A DNA stretch of 11,828 nt from an uncultured Bacilli bacterium (GTDB lineage: Bacteria; Bacillota_I; Bacilli_A; RF39; UBA660), in contig CANPYU010000021.1 in NCBI GenBank assembly GCA_947588665.1, forward strand, positions 1 to 11,828. The letters are read 5' to 3'. A model generated the notes under the pieces. It did not search any database and was not told the DNA's origin. It saw nothing but the letters and a program-made list of their open reading frames with translations. Positions 1 to 6,732 of this stretch are shown piece after piece; positions within the stretch are counted from its first letter, which is position 1, and every line of letters starts with the position of its first letter. Position numbers and translations under genes: made by a program.

Positions 1-75
1 TTATACGGAGACATATCGCAAGATAACAGATTAACCTCTATATTAATTATATATCAATAACTTTAATAAAGCAAT

Positions 76-1311
76 TTAAATTTTAAATAATTTAGTTGGT
101 TTTTTCATTTTAAATAAAACTATACCTAATGCTCCTAATATTCCCCCAAAACTTAAACTTAATATAACTCCCGTGCTTGGATTATTAAGACTATTAACAG
201 CTAAACTTTTTTCATCTAAAATATTAATATAACCATCACTAGCGCTTATTAAAGTCTGAGAACTAACATCACTACTTTGATCATAATAAACAAAAATATC
301 TCGATTTGTATAAAAAGTTCCCTCTAATTTAATTTTTAATTCTTTAATATCTTCATCACTAGTAAAACTAACCATATATCCATCATCATATTTAAGATCA
401 TTTATATTTACTTCTTTTATTACTCTATCTTTATAATAAATATTTAATTTTAAATCATCAGCAGCACTTACTATTTTATTAAATTTAAATTTCAATTCAT
501 AATTACTATCTATCTTATTAGCTTTTATATCACTAATTATTAAATCATTATCTTTATTTTCTTTTAAAGTAATTAAATAATTATAAACAGCCATTATATT
601 TTTCTCCACTGCATCATAAGTTCCCGCTGTATATTCATTCTTCCACAATCCTAAGCTTTTTAAAACTGATCTTCCAGTTAATTCTTCGGTACTATAATAT
701 ATTTTATCTATCTTATTAGGATTTGTATAATAATATATAGCCATTTGAGTAGCAGTTACTAATTCATCTATTGTAATACTTTCAGTAGCTAAAGTATTAT
801 CTTTTGCTATAATAATTTGCTTATTTTCTTCAGTTTTTTCTTCTAAAACTCCTACTTTAATTAAATTTTCTATCATCTTATCTTTAGAGATATAAGGATA
901 AGAATTATTAATAATTGCCCTTAAATTATCCTTAACTTTTTCCTCTATTACATCAGTATCATTTAAGCTAACCTTCACATAAGGAACTGCTTCTAAAATT
1001 GCTTGTTCCACATTAGCACAAAAAGCTATATCATAATCTTCTCCTATTTTCCATGGTACTGAATATTTATCTGTAAAAGCCCATATATCTGTTATTTCTG
1101 CTTCTTCTTTATTTTTTAATAAAACATAAATAGATGGTGCATATCTTTTATTATAATCTCCATTACTATCATAAAAACTATATGTATGTTGACTTCGTTC
1201 ATAATAAGTATTTCTTTCTGGTAAATAATAATTCGCATTTTCTCCTGCTAAAACTTGACCAGGCATAAAATATATTCCTAGAAATAAAACTAATAAAACA
1301 AATCTTTTCAT
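76..1311 (-). CDS. Thioester-domain (TQxA) cell-wall-anchored surface protein, putative adhesin
   Basis: The 411-residue product has a signal peptide (about 1-23, ending near VLAGE). It has a single cysteine, Cys98 in the motif AFCAN, and a TQMAIYYYTN stretch at 188-197. Cys plus TQxA is the signature of Gram-positive thioester domains, in which Cys and Gln form an internal thioester that can bond covalently to host ligands. The region from about 255 to 345 looks beta-rich and may be a stalk domain. The C-terminus has NPSTG (377-381), a hydrophobic segment (382-400) and a KMKKPTK tail, the layout of a sortase sorting signal in an NPxTG variant. The start has a good ribosome binding site (AGAGGTG). 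The gene stands alone after the rpmA terminator with its own promoter. The fold assignment rests on motifs only; sortase attachment is inferred, and no sortase gene is in the window. Confidence 0.8.
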   Translation of the reverse strand: MKRFVLLVLFLGIYFMPGQVLAGENANYYLPERNTYYERSQHTYSFYDSNGDYNKRYAPSIYVLLKNKEEAEITDIWAFTDKYSVPWKIGEDYDIAFCANVEQAILEAVPYVKVSLNDTDVIEEKVKDNLRAIINNSYPYISKDKMIENLIKVGVLEEKTEENKQIIIAKDNTLATESITIDELVTATQMAIYYYTNPNKIDKIYYSTEELTGRSVLKSLGLWKNEYTAGTYDAVEKNIMAVYNYLITLKENKDNDLIISDIKANKIDSNYELKFKFNKIVSAADDLKLNIYYKDRVIKEVNINDLKYDDGYMVSFTSDEDIKELKIKLEGTFYTNRDIFVYYDQSSDVSSQTLISASDGYINILDEKSLAVNSLNNPSTGVILSLSFGGILGALGIVLFKMKKPTKLFKI

Positions 1312-1331
1312 ATGAACACCTCTATACTACC

Positions 1332-1384
1332 AGTATATCACAAAAATATGCTCTATTTATAAAATATTTCATAAATATAGTAAA
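1332..1384 (-). promoter_or_regulatory. Candidate promoters for the thioester-domain protein gene
   Basis: Two candidates lie between the rpmA terminator and the start at 1311. One is an extended -10, TGATATACT, with its TATACT at 1332-1337 and no good -35. The other is TTTACT (1379-1384), a 17-base spacer and TATAAA (1356-1361). The preceding terminator makes a separate promoter necessary; which of the two is used cannot be told from sequence. Confidence 0.45.
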
Positions 1385-1399
1385 CTTTACATTAAAACA

Positions 1400-1433
1400 T
1401 ATAAAAAGCATTTACTATGCTTCGTAAACGCTT
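1400..1433 (-). terminator. Rho-independent terminator of rplU-prp-rpmA
   Basis: On the minus strand a 10-bp stem (AAGCGTTTAC with GTAAATGCTT, one G-U pair, 8-base loop) is followed by a short T run. The stem begins inside the last codons of rpmA, and the TAG stop falls at the junction of loop and stem, so coding sequence and terminator share bases. Confidence 0.75.
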
Positions 1434-1699
1434 ACCTTCTTTTTATCTCTACCTAATCTTTCAAATTTAACAACACCATTTATCTTGGCAAATAAAGTAT
1501 GATCTTTTCCCATACCTACATTAGTTCCGGGATAAATCTTTGTTCCTCTTTGACGATATAGAATAGAACCTGCACTAACACACTCTCCATCACTTGCTTT
1601 AGCCCCTAATCTGCGTCCTCTTGAATCTCTCCCATTTTGAGTTGATCCTTGAGCCTTAACATGTGCAAATAACTGGATATTTAGCTTCATAAAATTCAT
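1415..1699 (-). CDS. rpmA: 50S ribosomal protein L27, with Prp-cleaved N-terminal extension
   Basis: L27 sits near the peptidyl transferase centre of the 50S subunit. The 94-residue sequence shows the family core (GSTQNGRD near the N-terminus, then [10 protein letters not shown] and [13 protein letters not shown]). It begins with a short extension ending LNIQLFA (6-12). In Firmicutes this type of motif (LxLQxFA) is removed by the protease Prp, exposing the functional N-terminus, here expected to start at His13. Met1 is preferred over Met4 because AGGAGG lies 7 bases upstream of it, inside the end of prp. The start overlaps the prp stop as ATGA, indicating coupled translation. It is the last gene of the operon. 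Confidence 0.97.
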   Translation of the reverse strand: MNFMKLNIQLFAHVKAQGSTQNGRDSRGRRLGAKASDGECVSAGSILYRQRGTKIYPGTNVGMGKDHTLFAKINGVVKFERLGRDKKKVSVYEA

Positions 1700-1992
1700 G
1701 GTCTTTCCTCCTCTATTTTAATATTTTTTTTATAAGTTAATGCTAATTCTTTTAGCATTGCTATCATATTTTCTATTATTAATAAACAATCTTTATTATT
1801 ACCAATAATATTAATTACTAAATTGTCTTTCTCTTCATAAGTTAAAAACTTATTATCAATTCTTAAAGCGGCATTAATACTTGTAATAACTATACTAGAA
1901 ACACTTGCACAAACAATATCTTTCCCATAATCTGCATATTCTGCATGACCAGTAATAATAATTTTATCTTTATTAATATTTACTTTAATCAT
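1696..1992 (-). CDS. prp: Ribosomal-processing cysteine protease Prp (L27 N-terminal peptidase)
   Basis: Prp (YsxB) is the cysteine protease that trims the N-terminal extension of L27 in Firmicutes. The 98-residue protein contains the family's GHA and DIVCASVSS motifs, placing the catalytic pair at His16 and Cys28. As I recall, the 12-residue spacing equals that of His22 and Cys34 in the Staphylococcus aureus enzyme. It sits between rplU and rpmA, the standard order, next to a substrate gene that carries the cleavage motif. The gap to rplU is two bases and no clear Shine-Dalgarno sequence precedes the ATG, so translation probably depends on coupling to rplU. It ends in TGA. Confidence 0.95.
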   Translation of the reverse strand: MIKVNINKDKIIITGHAEYADYGKDIVCASVSSIVITSINAALRIDNKFLTYEEKDNLVINIIGNNKDCLLIIENMIAMLKELALTYKKNIKIEEERP

Positions 1993-1994
1993 AA

Positions 1995-2291
1995 TTAACT
2001 AATTTTTTTAACAACTAACTTAGTATATGGTTGTCTATGACCCTGAGTTTTACGATATTTCTTCTTAGGTCGATATTTAAATACTTTAATTTTCTTTTGT
2101 TTACCATGTTTTTCCACTAAACAAACAACTTTAGCTCCTTCAACATAAGGTGTACCAATCTTATCACCAACTGCTAAAACATTAGTAAATGTTACTTCTT
2201 CTCCGGCTTCATTTGGTAACTTTTCTACATATATTATATCATTTTCTTCTACATAATATTGTTTTCCACCAGTTTCAAATATTGCTTTCAT
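1995..2291 (-). CDS. rplU: 50S ribosomal protein L21
   Basis: L21 is a 23S rRNA-binding protein of the large subunit. The sequence starts [14 protein letters not shown] and ends with the family signature [20 protein letters not shown] followed by a T..VVKKI tail. The true start is most likely the ATG at 2289-2291 (98 residues). An in-frame ATG two codons upstream (2295-2297) is only one base from the AGGAGG sequence, whereas the chosen ATG is 7 bases from it. It is the first gene of rplU-prp-rpmA, transcribed from its own promoter through a structured leader. Confidence 0.96.
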   Translation of the reverse strand: MKAIFETGGKQYYVEENDIIYVEKLPNEAGEEVTFTNVLAVGDKIGTPYVEGAKVVCLVEKHGKQKKIKVFKYRPKKKYRKTQGHRQPYTKLVVKKIS

Positions 2292-2297
2292 ATTCAT

Positions 2298-2394
2298 TCC
2301 TCCTTCTCTTTAAGACGCACCATAATGGTAATAATTACTTATTTTAAAGACCATTTCTGTGTGGTTTTTTACGAATATAAAATACTTCGCGTCT
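2298..2394 (-). promoter_or_regulatory. Putative structured 5' leader of rplU (L21-leader-like)
   Basis: The roughly 95-base untranslated leader can be closed by pairing AGACGC (2389-2394) with GCGTCT (2313-2318), the first near the transcription start and the second just before the Shine-Dalgarno sequence. Inside are four short complementary boxes: ACCA at 2362-2365, TGGT at 2350-2353, ACCA at 2326-2329 and TGGT at 2319-2322 (all read on the minus strand). They can form two hairpins or switch partners. An L21 leader upstream of rplU is a known Firmicutes ribosomal-protein autoregulatory element. Assignment here rests on position and pairing, not on a covariance search. Confidence 0.45.
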
Positions 2395-2397
2395 ATA

Positions 2398-2426
2398 ATT
2401 CTAGCAAAAAATATCTTCTTTGTCAA
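2398..2426 (-). promoter_or_regulatory. Sigma-A promoter of rplU-prp-rpmA
   Basis: Perfect -35 TTGACA (2421-2426), 17-base spacer, -10 TAGAAT (2398-2403) with an upstream TG giving an extended -10. Transcription should start near 2392. The -35 lies immediately after the stop codon of the upstream gene, with no terminator between. Confidence 0.85.
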
Positions 2427-2432
2427 ACCCTT

Positions 2433-3236
2433 TTAACGACTTAATCCCTTATTTTCTTTATTTTCTCTAAATAAAGGAGCAAATTCATCTCTATAATGCG
2501 CAATCGTTGCCATATCCCCTTTATTATATAAATTAACTAATACTTTAAACTTACTATCTAAATCCATTTCCTCCAAATATAAAATACGATAAGCTAAATT
2601 TATTTTTTTTATTAAATATTCTAACTCTACCTTTTGTTTTAAATCATTACTCTTATTAATTATATTTTCTAAATAATTAACTAAATAATTTAAAAACTCC
2701 AAATCATTAATACTAATAATAATATTAAATAATTCTTCATTATCATCTATACTATTAATAATATTAATTATTTTCTGATATTCTTTTTTTCTCATCATAT
2801 ATTCAAGAATCTTCTCTAATAAATCATGTCTTTGCTCTTTAGCAAGATTAGAAAATTTAAAATCTTTTAAGTTATATATATATTTTACAACATTATCCAT
2901 ATTAAGAATTAAATCTTTAGTAATTAAGCTATAAACAATAGTCTCTATATTAGCCCCTTTAACTTCCATCATAAAATTAACAATATATGCTGAACTATTA
3001 GTATCTAAAATACTATCCTGTAACTTTTTAATTAATTCTTTTTTTAAATTTTTATCTATTATTTCTTCGTCTTTAAAATCCGCGATAACTTTACCTACTT
3101 TCCATATATCAAACCCATCAACATTTTCATCTTTAATTACTTCATCTACTAAACTAACCGGATTAATCACTCCTTTAGCAATAAATGTTTTAAGCATTTC
3201 TTCATCATGAATAATCTTTTCTAAATATTCTGTCAT
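2433..3236 (-). CDS. Unknown helical protein between spoIVFB and rplU
   Basis: I do not recognise this 267-residue protein. It has no signal peptide, no membrane segment and no cysteine, and is rich in Lys, Glu, Asn, Ile and Leu in repeated amphipathic stretches, suggesting a soluble all-helical fold, perhaps HEAT- or TPR-like. The start at 3234-3236 (MTEYLEKII) is chosen because GAGG lies 5 bases upstream and a perfect promoter ends just before it. The longer frame up to 3332 runs through that promoter and into spoIVFB. It occupies a position where Bacillus subtilis has spoIVFB directly followed by rplU, so it is an insertion relative to that order. Read-through into rplU is possible. Confidence 0.8.
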   Translation of the reverse strand: MTEYLEKIIHDEEMLKTFIAKGVINPVSLVDEVIKDENVDGFDIWKVGKVIADFKDEEIIDKNLKKELIKKLQDSILDTNSSAYIVNFMMEVKGANIETIVYSLITKDLILNMDNVVKYIYNLKDFKFSNLAKEQRHDLLEKILEYMMRKKEYQKIINIINSIDDNEELFNIIISINDLEFLNYLVNYLENIINKSNDLKQKVELEYLIKKINLAYRILYLEEMDLDSKFKVLVNLYNKGDMATIAHYRDEFAPLFRENKENKGLSR

Positions 3237-3261
3237 ACTAACCTCGTTTCTATAAATAATT

Positions 3262-3290
3262 ATTATAAAATTATCTTTAATAATTGTCAA
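3262..3290 (-). promoter_or_regulatory. Perfect-consensus sigma-A promoter of the unknown helical gene
   Basis: TTGACA (3285-3290), exactly 17 bases, TATAAT (3262-3267). Both hexamers match consensus fully, and the -35 lies inside the last codons of spoIVFB. Transcription should begin near 3255, giving a leader of about 19 bases with a GAGG ribosome binding site. This makes the downstream gene vegetatively expressed, independent of the sporulation genes before it. Confidence 0.85.
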
Positions 3291-4047
3291 ACTTTTTAGA
3301 TAATATTTTTTTCTCTGAATATACATACCCATCTTTTTTAAAATAATGGTAAGTATCTTTTTTAAGTAAATTTAAATTAATATTTTTATTATATTTAATT
3401 TTATTATAAGGAATATTATTAATAAATCTTTCTAATAAAAACTTTAAATGCCTAAACTTAAAATCTTTATATTCTTGATATATTTTAAATATTAAAAAAC
3501 TAAATATTAAATAATTATTTAAACTATTTACCCCATTAAAAAACATAAAGATAATTAAACAAACTAAGCTTACTATAAAACACCCTTTAAAAGCATATTT
3601 AAAAGGTAAAAATATTTCCACTAAACTATTTAATATATGATAACCATCTAAAGGAATAATAGGCAGTAAATTAAATAATATAATCGTTTTATTATAATTA
3701 TTAAATAATAAATAAGTATTATAATTAATTAAATTATTTTTAAAAAAACTATAAAAAACTATGCCTAAAAGAATCTGCATAATAACTCCAAACGATGCAA
3801 TTAAAAGTTCATGTTTTATTTTAGTATTAACTTTTTTATCTACTAAAGTAACTCCCCCCATCGGGTATATTTCTACTTTAATTATTTGATATTTAAGTAA
3901 TTTAATAATTAATATATGGCCTACTTCATGAACTATAACAATTAAATAAATTAAAATTATATTTTTAATTAAACCCGTAAATAAAAAAGTTAAAATTAAA
4001 AAATAAGTAGCAATATTAATTTTAAACTTCTTTAAAATACTCATCAT
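3277..4047 (-). CDS. spoIVFB: SpoIVFB-like site-2 (M50) intramembrane metalloprotease
   Basis: In Bacillus, SpoIVFB in the outer forespore membrane cleaves pro-sigma-K to activate the late mother-cell sigma factor. This 256-residue protein has the zinc motif HEVGH (40-44) in a membrane segment, the GGVTLVD stretch after it, and NLLPIIPLDG (126-135) supplying the third zinc ligand, Asp134. These positions are close to those I recall for B. subtilis (about 43-47 and 137). About four to five hydrophobic segments lie between 10 and 190. The C-terminal 60 residues are shorter than the Bacillus CBS-containing tail. It follows and overlaps the SpoIVFA-like gene by 26 bases, the standard order, and has no obvious Shine-Dalgarno sequence, so coupling is likely. 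Substrate is inferred from synteny. Confidence 0.88.
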   Translation of the reverse strand: MMSILKKFKINIATYFLILTFLFTGLIKNIILIYLIVIVHEVGHILIIKLLKYQIIKVEIYPMGGVTLVDKKVNTKIKHELLIASFGVIMQILLGIVFYSFFKNNLINYNTYLLFNNYNKTIILFNLLPIIPLDGYHILNSLVEIFLPFKYAFKGCFIVSLVCLIIFMFFNGVNSLNNYLIFSFLIFKIYQEYKDFKFRHLKFLLERFINNIPYNKIKYNKNINLNLLKKDTYHYFKKDGYVYSEKKILSKKFDNY

Positions 4048-4657
4048 AACTTAAATATTGATCATCTTTATTAAAAGTCAAATAAATATTATCATCACCT
4101 GCTACTCCTAAAACAGATGCTGCTTCTACATAATCATAAATTTTAGCACTAACGTCTATTAGCCCAGAATACCAAATATCCACCCCATCGTTTCCCTGAA
4201 TTATCACTGTTGTACCTAAATCATCTTTTTCTCCATTAAAAACTACTATCCCACTAGTAATCACGTTTATCGCTTCTCCTTTAGTTACACCTACTTTAAA
4301 ACTATTATCTACTGCCTCAATATTACTAAAATTTAAACTATTAGTAGAAACAGCAGTATCACTAGTATTTTTATTTATAATATCAACTTCTCCAAATAAA
4401 TCATGATAAATATTATTTATTTTAGTGAAACTAAGAGTATTTTCTAAAACATATTTTTTATATAATCTTTTATTTTCCGGCTTAATATTTGTATATATAA
4501 TACTTACCAAAACTAAAATAATTGTAATTAAAGTTCTAGTAATTAAATTTTTAAAATATTTAAACTTACTTGATAATTCTTTTTTCTGCCCTTTATTATA
4601 ATCAACATAGCTAGCTCTTTTTAATTTATTCTTTTTTATAATATCATTAACATCCAT
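4022..4657 (-). CDS. spoIVFA: SpoIVFA-like membrane protein with degenerate LytM (M23) domain
   Basis: SpoIVFA holds SpoIVFB inactive in a membrane complex until signalled. The 211-residue protein has a basic cytoplasmic N-terminus, one membrane segment (about 39-56), a linker, and a LytM-like beta domain from about 118 to 205. Recognisable elements are SGIVVFNG, TTVIIQGNDGVDIWYSGL and YVEAASVLGVAG. The metal ligands of active M23 peptidases (His/Asp and HxH) are absent: the expected HxH position reads YLTF (192-195). This matches an inactive SpoIVFA rather than a hydrolase. AGGTG precedes the ATG by 5 bases. It follows mreD with a 25-base gap and overlaps spoIVFB. Other inactive M23 proteins such as SpoIIQ types are possible, but the pairing with spoIVFB decides. 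Confidence 0.72.
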   Translation of the reverse strand: MDVNDIIKKNKLKRASYVDYNKGQKKELSSKFKYFKNLITRTLITIILVLVSIIYTNIKPENKRLYKKYVLENTLSFTKINNIYHDLFGEVDIINKNTSDTAVSTNSLNFSNIEAVDNSFKVGVTKGEAINVITSGIVVFNGEKDDLGTTVIIQGNDGVDIWYSGLIDVSAKIYDYVEAASVLGVAGDDNIYLTFNKDDQYLSYDEYFKEV

Positions 4658-4682
4658 ATTATCACCTAGCTAATTTTATGTT

Positions 4683-5066
4683 TTACCCCCAAAGATTATA
4701 ACAAAGAATATAAAAGATAAAATTAACTAAAAAAGCTTGTAACATAAATAAAGAAATATAACTTAAAGAATAACCATTAATAAGTCCTATAATTAATAAA
4801 TAACTAATATATACAAATAATAAAGCTAAAATATAACTTCTAAAATTTTTCTTTTTAAAACCTATATTTTTAATTATTAAAAAGATAATACTTAAAATAA
4901 TTGTATTTAAAAAATAAGTATTTAATATTAATAAATCTAAAACTAAAGTAATAATAATTAAATTAAAAAATTTATTTTTAGGTAAAATTACTAAATTTAA
5001 TAAAATAAAATAAGTTTTATAAGGACTAATCAAACTTAAAATAAAATCTAATATTAAAAGAATCAT
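4683..5066 (-). CDS. mreD: MreD-like rod-shape membrane protein (short)
   Basis: MreD is an integral membrane component of the elongasome with MreC. The 127-residue protein is almost entirely hydrophobic, with about four to five membrane segments and short basic loops (KNIGFKKKNF near 67-76). Sequence similarity alone would not identify it. The call rests on position directly after mreC, a 4-base ATGA overlap, and hydropathy. It is shorter than the usual 160-175 residues. AGGAG lies 7 bases before the start. It is followed by the SpoIVFA-like gene; the minC and minD genes found there in Bacillus subtilis are missing. Confidence 0.68.
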   Translation of the reverse strand: MILLILDFILSLISPYKTYFILLNLVILPKNKFFNLIIITLVLDLLILNTYFLNTIILSIIFLIIKNIGFKKKNFRSYILALLFVYISYLLIIGLINGYSLSYISLFMLQAFLVNFIFYILCYNLWG

Positions 5067-5692
5067 GATATAACTCCTACATAACTAATATTATTAAAAT
5101 TAACACTGGTATTTACTTCGATAATATATTCTAATTCTAAATTATCTTTTTTAATTTCTTTAACACTTCCAATTAATAAACCTTCTTTAATATCTGTTAA
5201 ACCCGAAGTATAAACCTTATCCCCCACTTTAAATTCTTTTCCTAATTTAATATTCTTAATAATAATCTTATTATCTTCACTTGTTAAAATACCGTATGAA
5301 TCATTTATTTTAACTGATAAACTAGTCTTTTTATTAGTAAGTAAATTAACTTCACTAAAATTATTTTTAACAGCACTTACTACTCCAATAACTCCTAAAT
5401 CATTAACCACAACATCCCCTTTATTAATATTATCTTTTTTACCTTTATTAATGGTTACAACATCAAAAAAATCATAAATATCTCTTTTAATTATTTTACT
5501 ATAAGTAATATTATAATTATCATAAGGTATATTAAATAATTTCTGTAATTTATTATATTCATTTTCATAATAACTATCTTTAACTGAATCTAATTTAGGA
5601 ATATTAAAACTTAAAAGAGCTAAACTATCTTTACATAAAAACAAAAGATAAATAACTATTAAAGCTATATAAAAAATATTCTTTTTTTGCAT
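5063..5692 (-). CDS. mreC: Rod shape-determining protein MreC (short)
   Basis: MreC is a bitopic scaffold that links peptidoglycan synthases to the elongation machinery. Residues 5-22 form one membrane segment, 35-53 a short helical/coiled stretch, and about 63-208 the double beta-barrel domain. Its recognisable motifs are INKGKKDNINKGDVVVND, GVIGVVSAV, and DKVYTSGL...GLLIGSV. At 209 residues it is well below the usual 270-300, mostly through a shortened coiled coil. AGGTG precedes the ATG. It follows a SPOR-domain gene by 31 bases and overlaps mreD. No mreB lies beside it, unlike the classical mreBCD order. Confidence 0.88.
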   Translation of the reverse strand: MQKKNIFYIALIVIYLLFLCKDSLALLSFNIPKLDSVKDSYYENEYNKLQKLFNIPYDNYNITYSKIIKRDIYDFFDVVTINKGKKDNINKGDVVVNDLGVIGVVSAVKNNFSEVNLLTNKKTSLSVKINDSYGILTSEDNKIIIKNIKLGKEFKVGDKVYTSGLTDIKEGLLIGSVKEIKKDNLELEYIIEVNTSVNFNNISYVGVIS

Positions 5693-5723
5693 TTAAAACA
5701 CCTAATATTATTATTGCCTTAAT

Positions 5724-6161
5724 CTAATTTAGATATTCTCTAAATACTTGTAATAAAGAATTATTAATACTTTCATAATAAGAAGAATTACTAGTTTTAA
5801 TTAACATTTCATAAGACTTAAGAGTATTAATTAATTTACTATTAACTTTTAATTCTCCTTTAGTAAAATTAACTCCTTTATCTTGAAAATAACTACTCAT
5901 TAAAAGAACACTTTCTTCTTCTGTGTAAACTCCAATTAATACTTTATATATTCCCTTATCATCATATACTATAGCCCCCTCATAAGTTTCGCTTTTATTT
6001 TGAGCCTCTTCTAAATTATTATAAGTACCAATTGCTAAATAAGTTACTCTAGAATCTATCGCTTTTGTAATAATTGTCGGATCAAACTTAGTATTAATAA
6101 ATATCGCAACTCCTATTCCTAAAATAAGAGCAAAAAGAAAAATTTTCACATTCTGTTTCAT
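5724..6161 (-). CDS. SPOR-domain membrane protein, SpoIIB-like
   Basis: The 145-residue protein has a short basic N-terminus, one membrane segment (6-23) and an external domain. At about 39-100 that domain follows the SPOR pattern: YLAIGTYNNLEEAQ, IYKVLIGVYTEEES and a final VNFT strand. SPOR domains bind denuded peptidoglycan at septa. In Bacillus subtilis, SpoIIB is a SPOR protein of the sporulation septum encoded just upstream of the maf-radC-mreBCD genes. Here the gene is immediately upstream of mreCD and downstream of spmB, so a SpoIIB role is the best inference. A vegetative division SPOR protein is the alternative. GGTGAT precedes the ATG. It has no cysteine. Confidence 0.65.
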   Translation of the reverse strand: MKQNVKIFLFALILGIGVAIFINTKFDPTIITKAIDSRVTYLAIGTYNNLEEAQNKSETYEGAIVYDDKGIYKVLIGVYTEEESVLLMSSYFQDKGVNFTKGELKVNSKLINTLKSYEMLIKTSNSSYYESINNSLLQVFREYLN

Positions 6162-6176
6162 CTAATCACCAAACTT

Positions 6177-6185
6177 ATAATACCA
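6177..6185 (-). promoter_or_regulatory. Candidate extended -10 promoter before the SPOR-mreCD genes
   Basis: TGGTATTAT is an extended -10 (TATTAT at 6177-6182) without a good -35, in the 49-base gap after spmB. mreC and mreD are normally needed in growth, so a vegetative promoter here would separate them from the sporulation genes upstream. Confidence 0.3.
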
Positions 6186-6210
6186 CAGCCATATTAAAAT
6201 TCTTGTCGAA

Positions 6211-6732
6211 TTAAGCAAAAAAGATAAAAGTAATAATAAAGGCTGCAATTATCCCCATTAAATCGGCAAATAAACCTACTGGAAGTGAATATCTCGTTTT
6301 AGTCACTTTAATACTCCCATAATATAAAGCTAAAACATATATTGTTGTATCGGTGCATCCCTGTAAAGTAGATGCAAGTCTCCCAATAAAACTATCTGGA
6401 CCAAAATTAATAAAAATATCATTCATAATAGCCATTGATGCCGTTCCAGAAATAGGTCTTAAAAGTGCCATAGGTAAAATATCCATTGGAATATTAATTA
6501 AATTAAATAAAGGTTTTGCAAAACTTAAAGCCTCTTCTAAAAAATTACTTTCTAAAAAAAGATTAACTGCAAAAACCATTGCCATAATTGTCGGAGTAAT
6601 ATGAAAAACCATAATTAATCCTTCTTTAGCCCCTTCTAAAAAAGTATCATAAACATTTACTTTCTTTTTAACCCCATATAAAATAATCATTAAGACAAAA
6701 AGAGGAATAATTATCTTTGAAATAGTATTCAT
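6211..6732 (-). CDS. spmB: Spore maturation protein B
   Basis: SpmB works with SpmA in the dehydration of the spore core; both are integral membrane proteins with the nucleoside-recognition (Gate-like) fold. The 173-residue length matches the Bacillus protein (about 178). Diagnostic stretches are LLRPISGTASMAIMNDIF, FGPDSFIGRLAS and the following QGCTDTTIYVLALYYGS. About four to five membrane segments are seen (5-20, 40-60, 85-95, 125-140, 155-172). It overlaps spmA by 4 bases (ATGA). The Shine-Dalgarno sequence AGGAGG is formed by two Arg codons in the tail of spmA, indicating coupled, roughly equal expression. Confidence 0.95.
   Translation of the reverse strand: MNTISKIIIPLFVLMIILYGVKKKVNVYDTFLEGAKEGLIMVFHITPTIMAMVFAVNLFLESNFLEEALSFAKPLFNLINIPMDILPMALLRPISGTASMAIMNDIFINFGPDSFIGRLASTLQGCTDTTIYVLALYYGSIKVTKTRYSLPVGLFADLMGIIAAFIITFIFFA

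Noticed and set aside
1..75. Possible 3' end of a plus-strand gene (frame 1 open to a TAA at 58-60, frame 2 to 32-34)
   Set aside because: Too short to identify; several frames are equally open and no motif or terminator supports one of them. I see nothing else in this stretch.
2292..2297. Upstream ATG of rplU
   Set aside because: Only one base separates it from AGGAGG; the ATG two codons later has normal spacing and gives the usual L21 N-terminus.
2345..2370. Plus-strand hairpin followed by T run (ACCA...TGGTTTTTT)
   Set aside because: Only four base pairs and no plus-strand gene upstream; the same bases are better explained by the rplU leader.
2259..2444. 61-codon plus-strand frame over the rplU leader and promoter
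   Set aside because: Antisense to rplU, its leader and its promoter, with no ribosome binding site and no family resemblance.
3237..3332. Longer N-terminus for the unknown helical protein
   Set aside because: It would run through a perfect promoter and overlap spoIVFB by 56 bases; the ATG at 3234-3236 has a good ribosome binding site.
5728..5744. Inverted repeat TTTAGA...TCTAAA at the end of the SPOR gene, as a terminator
   Set aside because: A-T-rich stem without a following T run on the minus strand; likely chance in this composition.
6353..6604. 83-codon plus-strand frame
   Set aside because: Lies wholly antisense within spmB, a clear conserved gene.
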